Source of the DNA: Mytilus edulis
Lineage: Eukaryota; Mollusca; Bivalvia; Mytilida; Mytilidae
DNA length: 64,000 bases
Direction of reading: 5' to 3'
Assembly (NCBI RefSeq): GCF_963676685.1
Contig: NC_092354.1
Coordinates: 25,886,193-25,950,192 of the forward strand
Position 1 is the first letter of the stretch, and each line of letters starts with the position of its first letter. Position numbers and translations under genes: made by a program. The notes below the pieces were generated by a model. It searched no databases. It had not been told where the DNA came from and saw nothing but the letters and a program-made list of their open reading frames with translations. Shown here piece by piece: positions 1 through 11,228 of the stretch.

Positions 1-158
1 TTGTTTAGCATTAGGCTTTTCACGTCTCAAGCGATCTAGATTAGCAAAATTTCTCTCAGAAACAATATTTGTTGTTGCAACCGTTGTTGATTCAACACGC
101 AAATCTTTTTTTACACTTTCAGTGGTTTAATCAAAAATACCACCAGGTAAACAGTCAG
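1..158 (-). pseudogene. C-terminal piece of a decayed transposase-like gene, split by the Harbinger insertion
   Basis: Read on the minus strand this segment gives a degenerate protein stretch with 'CLPGGIFD', one in-frame stop, then 'VATTNIVSERNFANLDRL' and 'REKPNAKQ', running off the window edge at base 1. The 'SERNF...LDRL' pattern resembles the C-terminal end of hAT-like transposases. It is the continuation of the pseudogene at 9228-10730: the Harbinger element at 159-9224 lies exactly between the two halves. Joining the flanks with one CAG copy does not restore a single frame, so the gene was already damaged or decayed later. Family assignment is by recalled resemblance to multicopy proteins of molluscs and cnidarians. 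Confidence 0.6.
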
Positions 159-192
159 GGCCCGGTTGTTCAAAACTGTCGTTAAGCTAACG
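159..192 (+). repeat. Left terminal inverted repeat of the Harbinger element
   Basis: Begins GGCCCGGTTGTTCAAAA and ends CGTTAAGCTAACG. It matches the reverse complement of 9191-9224 at 33 of 34 positions. The target duplication CAG precedes it at 156-158. Confidence 0.93.
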
Positions 193-1135
193 ACTAGTTA
201 AGCCTAACAACTCGTTAAATTTTAACATTGTTGTTAGTTAATTTCTGTGTTAAATTATGTTGTTCAAAAATATTTAACGACTGCGTTAACTAACAACTTG
301 TTAAAAAATTTAACAACTAATTAATTTAACATTTTCCCACAACTCCCCTAAAATCCAACAATTCCTCCACTTCCTGTTTGAAAATGGCTGAAGAGCAACC
401 CCTCAAGAAAATTCCAAGAATTAGAGGCCAGAATTTTTCAAGCATAGAAGTAAACCTTATAAGTAGAAGAGTTGTTGAAAAATTGGGTCTACTGAGAGGG
501 AAATTCGGGAAGGATGTTACAGCAGATGCTAAAAACAAAATGTGGGAAAAGATAACTGCTGAAGTGAATGCTCTAGGGGTGAGCTACAGACAAGTTCTAA
601 CTGTAAAAACCAAATTTAGAAACTAAACAAGAGATGCCAAAGACAAATTCACGTATGAAAAAAAGGAGAGAAACAGGACAGGAGGAGGACCTGCTCCAAA
701 GCCAATAAGTGTTGCTGAGGAGAATATTATAAATGCCTTAAAAGACACCTCCTCCTTCAAAGGAATTGATGATGGGATGGAAACTTCAGTGGGCAAGTAT
801 TTTTGGTTTACTGATGTCAATAATGTGCTTCCATTTATTTCAAACAATAAATCAGACGGTTATTTTATTTCTATCTTAGAAAATAATGCAGAAAATTAAT
901 ATCTCTGAGTGCGTCGTCTGCTATGACATTAGGATATCCCTTTCAACGAAATTCCCTACAGACGTCGCCGATATGCTATAAATAGAATTTTATGTTGTGT
1001 TATAATTACAACCTTCCTCTTACCTGATATATACAAATACCTTTTTGTGGTATTGATGAGAATAATTATCACATACAAATATCTTTTCATCGTTAAAAAT
1101 AAGGTTTAACTATTGTTTTGCAAGAGGTAATATTA

Positions 1136-1275
1136 GTTACATAGTGTGCTAGTGACCTAATACGGTATATATGGGGTCAGTAAATTCCATATGGGGTGAG
1201 AGCGAAGCTCGAATCCCCATATGGAATTTACTGACCCCATATATACCGTATTACGTCACTAGCACACTATGTAAC
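1136..1275. repeat. Long hairpin: 61-bp arms, one mismatch, 18-nt loop
   Basis: Left arm 1136-1196 begins GTTACATAGTGTGCTAGTGA; right arm 1215-1275 is its reverse complement except for one position (C at 1156 in the left arm). The loop (1197-1214) holds a small GAGC...GCTC palindrome. Such arms are typical of a fold-back MITE. If transcribed, it would form a long perfect RNA hairpin. Confidence 0.9.
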
Positions 1276-1712
1276 GAATTTATCTTACCGACTATCTTAA
1301 CGTGTGAAATTAAGACTAGTGATTCTCAAAATGAGCATTCAATACTGTTAGCATTAAAAAAAATACTTCCATTGATCCTACAAAAACAGATGCCAACAAT
1401 AACGACTTGTAAGGTTTAAATGTGTTTTATGTAATTTATTTCAATCTTAATCATCAATTTCTTCGTCTGTTGGAACTTTTAAGTTTTTTTCTCAGTACCG
1501 TTTGGTTTTTATAAAGGGACATAACACCATTACTAACCGTGTATGAAATAAGCCCCGCCTCCCTACTAACCTAATATCAAATATACACGGTTTGCACGCG
1601 GACGCTTTTAACCAATCATATTCCTAGAAATGTATAGGAGGTAAGATAAAGTTTGTTGGCCATCACCTTTGGCGGTCAATTCTGTATTGCCCCTTACATC
1701 ATCTTTTACCAC

Positions 1713-2085
1713 AATAATTACATTAGATGTATGTTTCATTATAATACGTTATTCAGATTGGCTAGCTAGCAATCTCGTGATATTCCTTAATCAATTGCAT
1801 TACACATTGCAACTTTTCATTCATGATGACACGAGGTCCCACAATAAAGTGCACAGGTAAATGAAATAAAAACTTGATAAAAGGCGTGTTTTCATGATCC
1901 TAGTATAGGAAAAATGTAATTATAAGTATTGAATGCTTTTTTTGAAACTTTATAGGGTTGTAAAAGCGTTGACCGTGCGCACATTTTTAGTATGAAGCGC
2001 TTCCACGCTTCATACAAAATGTACTTCGGTCAACGCTTTTACACCCCAATAAATTTACAAAAAAGAGCATTCAATTCTTAAATGT
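1713..2085 (+). repeat. Fold-back MITE-like repeat, copy A
   Basis: Starts at AATAATTACATTAGATGTAT and shares nearly its full length with 12063-12413. The second half is a large imperfect hairpin: arms at about 1922-1998 and 2008-2080 contain GTAAAAGCGTTGACCG and its complement. Inferred to be a non-autonomous element. Confidence 0.75.
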
Positions 2086-3394
2086 AAAAAATTGAGCTGT
2101 GGTAAAATTTTCATAAAAAAAAATCCCATTACTTTTAAAGATTAATTAAATTTCAATAAAATTTACTTGTTAATACTTGTTACCAAGAAAAAACTTGGAA
2201 TTAGTACTTCACCAAAAGTCATTGTAACATTTCGAAATAGCCCTGCATTAAAAATTGAGTTATCTTTCTTTGTGCCTGATTTTTTTGTAATTTTCACTTT
2301 ATCATTTTTACAGGGTTTCCTCAGCAGACAGAAACAAGTGAGAGTACACCAACACAATTCAGTATACAAGGTATGTATCTAAAGAAGATATTCATGCATA
2401 CACATTTCTTGCAGTAATATTATAACTGTAACCATAAGTAAAGAGAGAGATTATTGTTACAAATAATTTGGTATAAATTTTAGAGTGTAAGTATACTCAA
2501 TACAGGGGGGATCAAGCAATTTTAAAAGAAGTTTCAACTGTATGTAAAAAATGTTTGTATCTATGAATCTATGCAAATCAATATTCTTTGTCCTTATTCA
2601 TGTATGCCCCTTGTGGGCCCATAAGAGTTCTTATGATCAATCAAATATCCAAAAATAAAATGATTGTTAAAAAATTGAAATATAATGTATCTTCATTTTA
2701 TTTCAGAAAGCTCATCATCTGATCCAATATATTTTGCTGAACCTGTCAGCTCACCAATTCCAGCACAAATTGCTGTCTCAGGATGCCAGACATCTGATGG
2801 TAATCATTACATAGATTTTTGTATTATCGTAAATTATTTTTACAATTCCGCATTTCAAAAAAATGAAGATGCAATGTTTCGGAATCAATATTTCATTAAA
2901 GAATTGAGGTTGATATAAAATTATATTGCTGTGAAAATAATCTATGTAATTATATATATTTATAAATTTACTCATTGAGGGTCTAATACAGGATCTCTGT
3001 AATAGCACGCTTTAAGTTAATTGTGTATCTATTGACTTTCTTTCATTCAATTGGTCTTTATATATTTTCTCAAGTTGAAATTGACACAGAATATAATGAC
3101 TTATGGAAAGAAGTAACAGCTATATTACTTTTTTACTTTTTTTTCTTTTTTACAATACCTTTCTCCAATCTATGTTGTTCAATTGATTGGGATTTTAAGT
3201 CTTGAATATATGTATCTTGACTGACACATTTAAATACATATATTCATTTATACATCAACTTCATTTACAATTTGGTGGATTGTTGTCTGAAGGTCTCTTA
3301 AGCAATCCTAATACCCCCGTATGTTTATATACTAAACAGATAACAAATGGCTTTCCCAATTGAATGGATTTACACCAGTAATATTTGGGGCCCT

Positions 3395-3525
3395 ATATAG
3401 CTTGCTGTTCGGTGTGAGCTAAGGTTCTGTGTTGAAGGCCTTACCTTGACCTATGATGGTTTACTTTTATAAATTGTGACTTGGATGGAGAGTTTTCTCA
3501 TTGACACTAATACCACATCTTCTTT
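3395..3525 (+). repeat. SINE/MITE-like dispersed repeat ending ACCACATCTTCTTTT (divergent copy)
   Basis: A diverged member of the commonest short repeat in the window. The shared pattern is 'GTTGAAGGCC...TGACCTAT...CTCATTG...ACCACATCTTCTTTT'. Clearer copies lie at 6940-7125, 13795-13985 and 37960-38095. Confidence 0.6.
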
Positions 3526-4977
3526 TATCTACCCTATATGCAATGTATACACATTCAACTGAGGCAATTTTAATGTTTTTTTAATCAAAACTTTCAGAAC
3601 CACCATGAACTTCTATGGAGAGTATATGGATTAGGAGACTGTAAGAGGTTCATCAGAGAAATAAAGAAACACGTTATACTGAACATGCAAACCTACCAGT
3701 GTCTGCCCAAATACCTCCTGCATGCCCTAATAGCAGCACTCAGCAACCACCTAAAGCTAGGTATATGTTTTATATGAAAGAATACAACAGCCTTTTAATT
3801 TCTACACACTAAATAAGTTGGATATGTACTGAATGCTCTTGAGTGTTGTATATAGCTGGCTTTGAAACTTTTTTAGATGGAGTCATCACTGATGTACGAG
3901 TCTTTTGGATCTGAATACATCCTGGAATGTAATTGCTTATTGCTGAAGGGATTGTGATGATACATCTTGACTTAATTGGGCTTCCTTTGGACTGTGCCCC
4001 ATATTTGTCTGATTGGAAATCATACCACATCTTCTTATGTATAAATGATTTGAATACTGATAAATATTCTTATAGTGCCAATAAATCACTCTTGTAAATG
4101 TTTTGTATGAGATTAATATGCATATTTGTTATGAATTAACCAGTTATTGAACTTCAAAAATAGTTCGAAAAAGAAAACTGAGTGGCTAAATTTAATAAAA
4201 TGAATAATTGTATACCTTTTATACCTATCCATTGAATATGTCCAAAAAGTTCATACAGCAGCCCTGTATAAAATCAAGAGTTATCTCCCTCTTAATTGTT
4301 TCATTAAACTTGTTCTTAAGGATGGAATATGTCCTGTAAATGGGAATTATAATTCTAAATCAAATTATCTAATTTAACTACCTGTTAAATGTAAGATTTA
4401 GAGAAATATCCGAAATACTCATTTGCTGAATTAATTTAATGAAAGTCTGCATCCCCTTTTGTTTAAATATTTATCCGAAACAGTGATATAATATGATCAA
4501 TTTTTGTTAAAGAGTATTAGTTAAAGGAATAAACATTTATGTATGAGTTGCAGAAATCTTGGCCTTTTGAAAACAATTTTATCTAAATAGTTATACTGGT
4601 TTATAATAACTATATTTATTTAAAAAAATTAACAAATATGCATTTTTATTATATATATTTCAGTGAAAATAAACGGACAAAGAAACCCAAGAAAACTGCA
4701 GAAGACGTGTATGAGTTGCAGTGTCTGGTGTTAGAGAGCGACCTAAAAAGAAATCAGACTCAAATGGAACTATTCAAGAAGCAAATGGAGTTATATGATA
4801 TGATGAAGAAAAATTTGGAAAATAGTTGTACAGAGTCAATGTTAGAGGCTCTACTTCATTAAGTTTAATCAGCATTTTATTTATAGATCCATATTAATGT
4901 TATATTTTTTAGATGTTTTATTGTTATTGATAAAATATATATTCAGAAAAAAGCTTTTCAATGTTTTATTCATAATT

Positions 4978-7900
4978 TCAACGATTAAAAAATGTGGAGG
5001 AAATGTGGTCTCTGACACCTCTTCCATCCTGATTACCAAAGAAACGGTCCCCAAGATCTCCATCATTGTCTATCACTAATCCATCATCTTCAATGTCTGG
5101 TTCATTAAGTAAGATGCAAATATTGTGAAGAATAGCACAAGCCATGATGATCTTGCATGCTTTGCTTGGTATCATTCTTATCTGAAACCGAAAAGTGAAA
5201 GTTATGTAGAATTATTGCCTTTTTTTAACTATAGCATGTCAATTTTATTATAATTTTTATTATCTTATTATACAGGGCCCTATATAAAAATATTATCACA
5301 CAGATAGATTCAGCATATAGATCCACAAAAAATTAAGTTTCTGATAAAAACCGAACAAAGTTTAATTTTGGAGACCTCAGTGTTGACCAATTTCTAATGG
5401 GGCCAAAATATTACAATAAATAACAAGATAAGAACCCCAACAAAAAATAAATTTTTGTTTTTAATCAACTGCATTTTTTATGTTCTATAGATACATGTAT
5501 AGGAAGATGTGGTGTGAGTGATCATTTGCTTAAAGAATTGTTTATGCTTTACCTCTGAGTGTAATATGTGGAACCTTCTCTTCAGCCTCCCAAATGTTCT
5601 CTCTATCACACTTCTAGTTGAACAGTGGCATCTGTTGTATTTCTTTTGATGATCAAGTACAGGATTCTGATATGGGGTCATCAGGAATGGTCGACAAGGA
5701 TAACCACTATCCCCCAGCAGTACACCATTTGCCCATCCACCATTCTGTTCCATGTAGGTACACAACTATACATAAAAGTTTTAATTTCTTTTTACAGCAA
5801 ATATTTGGTTAAAACTTCCATTTTTATATTTAAATTGATATATTCAGCTTCGCAGGGAGGAGTTACACTATTTACCTAAAATAATATTCAGCAAGACTAT
5901 TTTTTATATATTCCCTTTTCATTTATTGTATATCAATATTTTTTTTCATCATAAGCAACCCTAAAAACTAATTGATTGCTGCTTTATATGTATAGAATAA
6001 TTGATTTTTTAACATAAATTATTCACTAAAGATATTTCTATATTCTTTTCTCAGTTATTGTATCTCAAGATTTCTTTCAACAGGTTGCTTCTTTCTTAAT
6101 TAATTATATAAATTTCCAATGATAAATTAATTATTTTGAACTGAAATTCAAAAGTCCTTACATTGACATTTTCACACCTTTATGTGTATCTAATGACAAA
6201 AAGTAAAAAATAATATTGATAAGAGCAAATAAAAATAGTGGTTTCATAGGCGGATCCATGGGGGGACTCCCTTACGTTGGAAAAATTTGGTTGAATATAT
6301 AGGAAATCACTGAAGCATGACTGGAGCGGAACCCCCCCTTTAGGTCAGTCAGAGGCCCCCCTTTAGGAAAAGTTCTTGATCCACCACTGGGTTTTATGTC
6401 CAAGAAGAAGATTTTGACTTCCTGCAGTGGTGACCAATCCAAGATAAGAGATTTTAATTCTTTTATTGAGAAAATAAAAAGTCTGGACTGACTGCTAACA
6501 TATAGTGCTTAAAAGGGAATAAAACTTATAAAAGATGACCAACATTGCAATAAAATACATACCTGTGAAGTCCTGAATATGTGGGAGTCATGACTGCTAC
6601 CTGGCCAGTTTGCATTTATGTTTGTGAATTTACCTGCAAAATATAGATAATATATAATGCAAATAAGAAAGAAATGATGTAATAGCATAAACAAATTTAC
6701 ATGTAACAAATTGTCTTTGATTAATTATTATATTTTTCTAATTAAGAGGTGTAGCAAAAGTTTAAAGAGAGGATTATTTAGGATCATGCAACAATGGACT
6801 TTAAAAATAAAATTTATTTGAATCCATATTTTAAAAGTCTTGTAATGGTAATCTTAAAAGGGGGTGTTCAAACATTTTAAATTATTAGTGTATATAAACA
6901 CAATGAATAACCATGACAACTGATGTACAATGCAAAATTTATGCCGTTACTTTTCTGGTTCAAATTGTTTTACGTTGTCATTCCGGAGACTTTTACAGCT
7001 GACTATGTGGTATGTGTCTCGCTCATTGTTGAAGGCCGAACAGTGACCTATAGTTGTTAATTTCTGTGTAATTTGGTCTCTTGTGGAGAAATGTCCCATT
7101 AGCAATCTTACCACATCTTCTTTTTTAAATGTATAGACTTACAAATTTTGACTCAACTGTATTGTTTCAAACTAGGAACCATGATATCAAATTAAAAGTT
7201 GTAATGCATGTAACGGGAGGGATTGTACCTGATATTCATATGATGAAGACATAATCTTTCAATCAGTTTAATTGAGGTCTGGAGCTGGCATGTCAGTTAA
7301 CTGCTAGTAGTCTGTTGTTATTTATGTATTATTGTCATTTTATTTATTTTCTTTTGTTACATCTTTTGACATCAGACTCGGACTTCTCTTGAACTGAATT
7401 TTAATGTGCGTATTGTTATTCTTTTACTTTTCTACATTGGCTAGAGGTATAGGGGGAGGGTTGAGATCTCATAAACATGTTTAACCCCGCCGCAATTTTG
7501 CGCCTGTCCCAAGTCAGGAGCCTCTGGCCTTTGTTAGTCTTGTATGATTTTAAATTTTAGTTTCTTGTGTATAATTCGGAGTTTAGTATGACGTCCATTA
7601 TCACTGTACTATTATGCATATTTTAGGGGCCAGCTGAAGGACACCTACGGGTGCGGGAATTCTCGCTACATTGAAGACCCATTGGTTGCCTTCGGCTGTT
7701 GTTTGCTCTATGGTCGGGTGGTTGTCGCTTTGACATATTCACCATTTCCTTTCTCAATTTTATGTTGCATAAGGCATAAATGTGCTGATCCAGTCATCAG
7801 AGCAACATCAAATTATAATTTGTACAAAATCTAGGGTTAATGTTTCTTTTTTTTTTGGCTTGAAAGGGGGAAATTCAAGAAATATATTAGAAACAGCAGT

Positions 7901-9062
7901 GGTAGATACAGGATAGGGAAACCTCCTTTTTAAGATTATCAGTGTATTTGAATGGGGACATATGGTTGGAGCTCCCCTTCAGGCTTTATCTTATGTTGGG
8001 AACCCCCCTTTTTGGAAATGGCTGGCCCCTGAACAGAATCTTTTTCTCATTAAAGAAAACTAATATCTTCTTTTAATATTTGACTTACCAATATTTTAAG
8101 TTATCTTTAGTAGGTAAACCATATAAAACCCTAATCATGTCCTAGATGATCCGAGATGAACTGAGTGAAAGTGAAAGTAAAAGTGAAAGTAAAATGTTCT
8201 TTTCTGAGAAACAGACTATAGGGGTCCCAGTCACACTGAAAAGTTGATACCAGTTTATTATTTACGAAGGTCAATGTCATATTAGATGAGAAATGTTTTA
8301 CCTTTGGCATCACAAACAGCCTGCACATTTACAGAGTGTACCCCTTTCCTATTAACGAATGATGCTTCATCTTCTGATGGAGCCTGGATACGGACGTGTG
8401 TCCCATCTTTTGCCCCATGCACATTCGGGAAACCACTTAGACGGTAAAAGTCTCCTCTTGTTTCGTCCACATTCCTTGGCCACTTGATGAATTGATCCCG
8501 CTTGTTACAAAGTGATGTCAACACATCAGACACAATACGCGAGACAGTTCCCTTGTGCAAACCTGTAAACAGACCAAAAACATACAATTTGGGAGATCGT
8601 TTAAGAACAAAAAATAAAATGAGTATTTTACCGGCGATTGTTTACATTTCGAAAATTAACAAATTGAAATTATCATTCAAACATCAGTCAAAGATCATTA
8701 TAGCAATTGATTAACACAATTTTACTAATGTTTACTTAATTTTAAATCATATATGATAAATATATAAATGAAATCTTACCTATTGTGTCTCCAACTACTT
8801 GCAAAAAACTGCCTGTAGCTAGAAATCTCAGGGTCACCATGACCATCTGTGGTACAGTGAGAGCATGGTTTCTCTTTGTTTTTCTTGTTATATCATCACT
8901 GACTAGATTAGAAATGAAATTAATTCCCTCTCTTCCAAAGCGATACCGTTCTCGTAACTCCTCATTTGACAAATTCACAGAAAGGTCATCTTTCAGGCGA
9001 AAATGCCTTTCTTTTCTGTGAGGTGCAACAGGTACTTGTCTAAAGGCGGCCATATTTAACAA
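4978..9062 (-). CDS. Harbinger DDE transposase, five exons, 343 aa, apparently intact
   Basis: Cuts and joins the element ends with the Myb-like partner, acting in the nucleus. Exons on the minus strand are 9062-8780, 8562-8302, 6633-6563, 5765-5553 and 5181-4978. All introns are GT-AG and phases match, giving 1032 nt with no internal stop. The N-terminal half has a helix-turn-helix region ending '[20 protein letters not shown]' (to residue 108). Catalytic residues fall in the usual motifs: D147 in 'DGTHV', D197 in '[11 protein letters not shown]' and E260 in '[13 protein letters not shown]'. Also visible are '[17 protein letters not shown]' (221-237) and '[11 protein letters not shown]'. Length matches animal HARBI1-like proteins (about 350 residues). 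Start is the ATG at 9062; the Met at residue 4 is an alternative. Confidence 0.9.
6244..6395. repeat. GGCGGATCC-type short repeat inside the Harbinger intron
   Basis: Begins near GGCGGATCCATGGGGGG and ends near CTTGATCCACCACTGG. It belongs to the same short family as 37448-37903, 38218-39639 and 45454-45612, whose termini (CAGnGGCGGATCCAG) resemble hAT ends. Confidence 0.5.
6940..7125 (+). repeat. SINE/MITE-like dispersed repeat
   Basis: Contains TTCAAATTGTTTTACGTTGTC, then CTCATTGTTGAAGGCCG, GTGACCTATAGTTGTTAAT and the 3' end ACCACATCTTCTTTTTTA. Same family as 13795-13985, 19640-19735, 37960-38095 and others. Confidence 0.75.
7350..7770 (+). repeat. High-copy dispersed repeat 'CCCCGCCGCAATTTTG' family, forward copy
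   Basis: About 420 bp running from CATCTTTTGACATCAGACTC to TTTCCTTTCTCAATTTTATG. Near-full copies lie in reverse orientation at 16125-16495 and 43015-43430, with a fragment at 13630-13760. No coding capacity; several short ORFs on either strand are by-products of it. Confidence 0.8.
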
Positions 9063-9190
9063 TAACTTAAATATTTAATCGACCTCCCAGAAGTTGTTAA
9101 ATTTAACGACTCGTTATCATTATTTTTGTCGTTAAATTTTTTGAACAACAGTTAACGAATTTGTTAAATTTAACGACACTCTAACGACTG

Positions 9191-9224
9191 CGTTAGCTTA
9201 ACGACACTTTTGAACAACCGGGCC
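9191..9224 (-). repeat. Right terminal inverted repeat of the Harbinger element
   Basis: Reverse complement begins GGCCCGGTTGTTCAAAA and ends CGTTAAGCTAACG. It is followed by the second copy of the CAG duplication at 9225-9227. Confidence 0.93.
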
Positions 9225-9227
9225 CAG

Positions 9228-10730
9228 AAAGCTAGCTGTCTTTCTATTATAATCAAAAAATTTATTAAATTAATTTGAAGAGCCTCAATGGTTAAGAGGT
9301 TTAATTCTTCATCAAGATCATTATTAATAAATAAGCTATTAAAAACTTCATCTTTTTTGGTAAATTCTGGATAAAAAAAAACTTTCCCTTCAAAACGTTC
9401 TGAAGCATCCTTTGAAAGGAGTTCAATAGAATTTTTGAAAACCAACCAAATGTCATTTAAATCTAAAATATGATCAACATTTTCAATAATTCTCCATAAA
9501 GGACCAGTAAGAAGCTTATCTACAATACCTAAAGCTCTACAACCTGCTAAATATACAGGATTGTTTACATAGTTATAAACAGCACAAAGTAATCTATTTC
9601 GGTCCTCTTTATTAAAATAATTCTCAATAAATAATATAATATGATTTCTATGGTGAAAAACACTTGCACCCATTGAAAACAGTAAATTAATTCTATGCCC
9701 ATGAAAAGTGGTAAGTTGCAAATCAACAGGAGGTTCCAACTGGTTTAAAAATGTTTTAAAAAGTAAACCATAACCAATTTTTCATCTGCACCAGGCACAC
9801 ACAGCTTTGTAGAAGCTCTGATAAAATCACAAGAACTAGGACTGAAAAAACTACTACAATCAACAGATTCTAAAATATTTTGTTCCCATAATTTCAAACC
9901 AGAAATTAACAAGTACATGTAAATTACATTTGAATACATTTATAGCTGACATCTTTTTAATTAAATCCATATCAGTATCATCATCAGTTGGTAAACATTC
10001 TATTTTCATTTTTTCTAATAATGATTTTAATGACTGGTTAACAATATGGCCATCAGTCATCATGTTTTTAATTGATAAAATAAGTTTGGACCTACTCTCT
10101 TTACATAAATTAACATCTGAATTTTTTACATAATTTTCGACATGTCTGTTAATACAGAATCTATCAATAACTTGAAACTTTCTGCATCTCCACGAACCAT
10201 TTCATTAATTCCTAAACTGAACTGACCAAAAGAGGTTCCAACCTAGACACCACCAAATTCATGACCCCCTCTTTTGGTACCGTCAGTATGCAAAGTATTA
10301 CAGTCACTGGTTAGCATTGCCTCAGCTGCGTACATCTGAGCAAGAGCTTTGGCCTCCACAAGCATAATTTCTGAAAAAAGTGCGTTTCGGCAACCTTTCT
10401 ACTTTCAACCCCCTAACTTTTCCAAGACCGTTCTAACCACCTTTTCTACATTGTTAATACCTACAAACTTAATAATGCAGCATAAACCTCTCTAACTGTA
10501 TCATTATATTTTCCATTATGGAAAGTCTGAACAATTTGGTTCAACTCAAAAGACATTTGAAATTCCGTTATTTCCTCCTGTAAATTCATATTCTCATTTT
10601 CTAAAAATTCAATCCTTTCCTTACTATTCTTAAGAGCCAGTCTGTGATAAAACCATGCAAAATGGTCCAAATCCAAAATATTCCAATCAGGCTGATATTT
10701 TATTTCTGTACTAACAAATGGCCATTTCAA
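9228..10730 (-). pseudogene. Decayed multicopy transposase-like gene (unassigned family)
   Basis: Minus strand, broken by frameshifts and an in-frame TAG, but a continuous protein trace is visible. It starts 'MKWPFVSTEIKYQP' with a coiled coil (10730-10461), then 'SEIMLVEAKALAQMYAAEAM', 'NTLHTDGTKRGGHEFGGV' (followed by the stop), 'LSIKNMMTDGHIVNQSLKS', 'LKLWEQNILESVDCSSFF', and an open 189-codon stretch 'LQLTTFHGHRINLLFSMGAS' to 'ITIERQLAF'-like sequence, which runs into the Harbinger end. The remainder lies at 1-158. I recall similar multicopy proteins in cnidarians and molluscs but cannot name the superfamily; the LHTDGT segment could contain a DDE aspartate. Not functional here. Confidence 0.65.
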
Positions 10731-11228
10731 GCCTATTTTAGGGTATTTTAACCTGATTTTTTTTTGTTTTACAGAAGAAATTTAGCTTAATGATCACATA
10801 TATCTTAAAAAACAACTTAAAATGAAAGGAAATTATGATAATTCAAAAAGTTGTGAGATTTTTCAATACCCGTACTGACAGGTTGAAATTGCATGGTTTA
10901 GAAAAAGTGCCGATTTAGCCAAATTTGTATATTTTTAAAGGCTTGAATCTTGTAAGATCATGTTTTATTTTCAATAAAATGTAATATTTCATGAAGCATA
11001 TATATTATTCTTCAAAATGCTAGAAAATGGTGCTCGGCAAATGATACCTTATTACGATAAAATAATAATTAAAGATAGGCGTGATGGCCATTTTGCCGAT
11101 TTTTTTATTTTTTGATCTGTTTCAATAGAAACTTTTCAAAAGTATGTGATAGTCAAAATATAAGAAAAATAATGACTGAACTAATGTTAACTGGTTATAT
11201 TAATTGAATAAACCAAGTTCAACTAAGT
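10731..11228. other. No feature seen
   Basis: AT-rich sequence with no coding, tandem or inverted structure that I can support. Confidence 0.5.

Larger units (their letters stand above)
793..2313. other. Intron 1 of the Myb-like gene, filled with palindromic repeats
   Basis: About 1.5 kb without convincing coding sequence. It contains a 140-bp near-perfect hairpin (1136-1275) and a fold-back repeat (1713-2085), both listed separately. Short open frames here run through the palindromes and show no protein-like conservation. Confidence 0.6.
378..4862 (+). pseudogene. Harbinger Myb/SANT-like accessory protein, five-exon model with three in-frame stops
   Basis: In this family the Myb-like protein binds DNA near the element ends and brings the transposase to them. 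Exon 1 (378-792) encodes a Myb/SANT-like domain (about residues 15-85, 'NFSSIEVNLISRRVVEKLG') followed by the typical 'NRTGGGPAPKPISVAEENI' stretch. Further exons are 2314-2370, 2707-2799, 3598-3760 and 4664-4862; the last encodes a coiled coil ('VLESDLKRNQTQMELFKKQM') ending at TAA. All five join in phase and total 927 nt (309 codons). The frame holds three stops: TAA at 624-626, TGA at 3606-3608 and TAA at 3642-3644. Exon 1 would use a GC donor (G|GCAAGT at 793). The first stop lies just before the conserved GGG motif, so the protein is probably dead unless splicing differs. Confidence 0.75.
159..9224 (-). mobile_element. Harbinger (PIF/Harbinger) DNA transposon, 9.07 kb, complete ends
   Basis: Both ends carry a 34-bp terminal inverted repeat starting GGCCCGGTTGTTCAAAA with a single mismatch, and the element is flanked by the direct repeat CAG (156-158 and 9225-9227). 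A 3-bp target duplication is the Harbinger hallmark. Inside the repeats are further GTTAA/TTAAC-rich subterminal motifs (193-345 and about 9085-9190). It encodes the two expected proteins in opposite orientation: a Myb/SANT-like protein (plus strand, 378-4862) and a DDE transposase (minus strand, 9062-4978). Introns are swollen by smaller repeats. Strand is given for the transposase. The transposase is intact, so the copy may be young or selectively kept. Confidence 0.92.

Noticed and set aside
1171..1419. 82-codon ORF
   Set aside because: It crosses a 61-bp-arm hairpin; openness comes from the palindrome.
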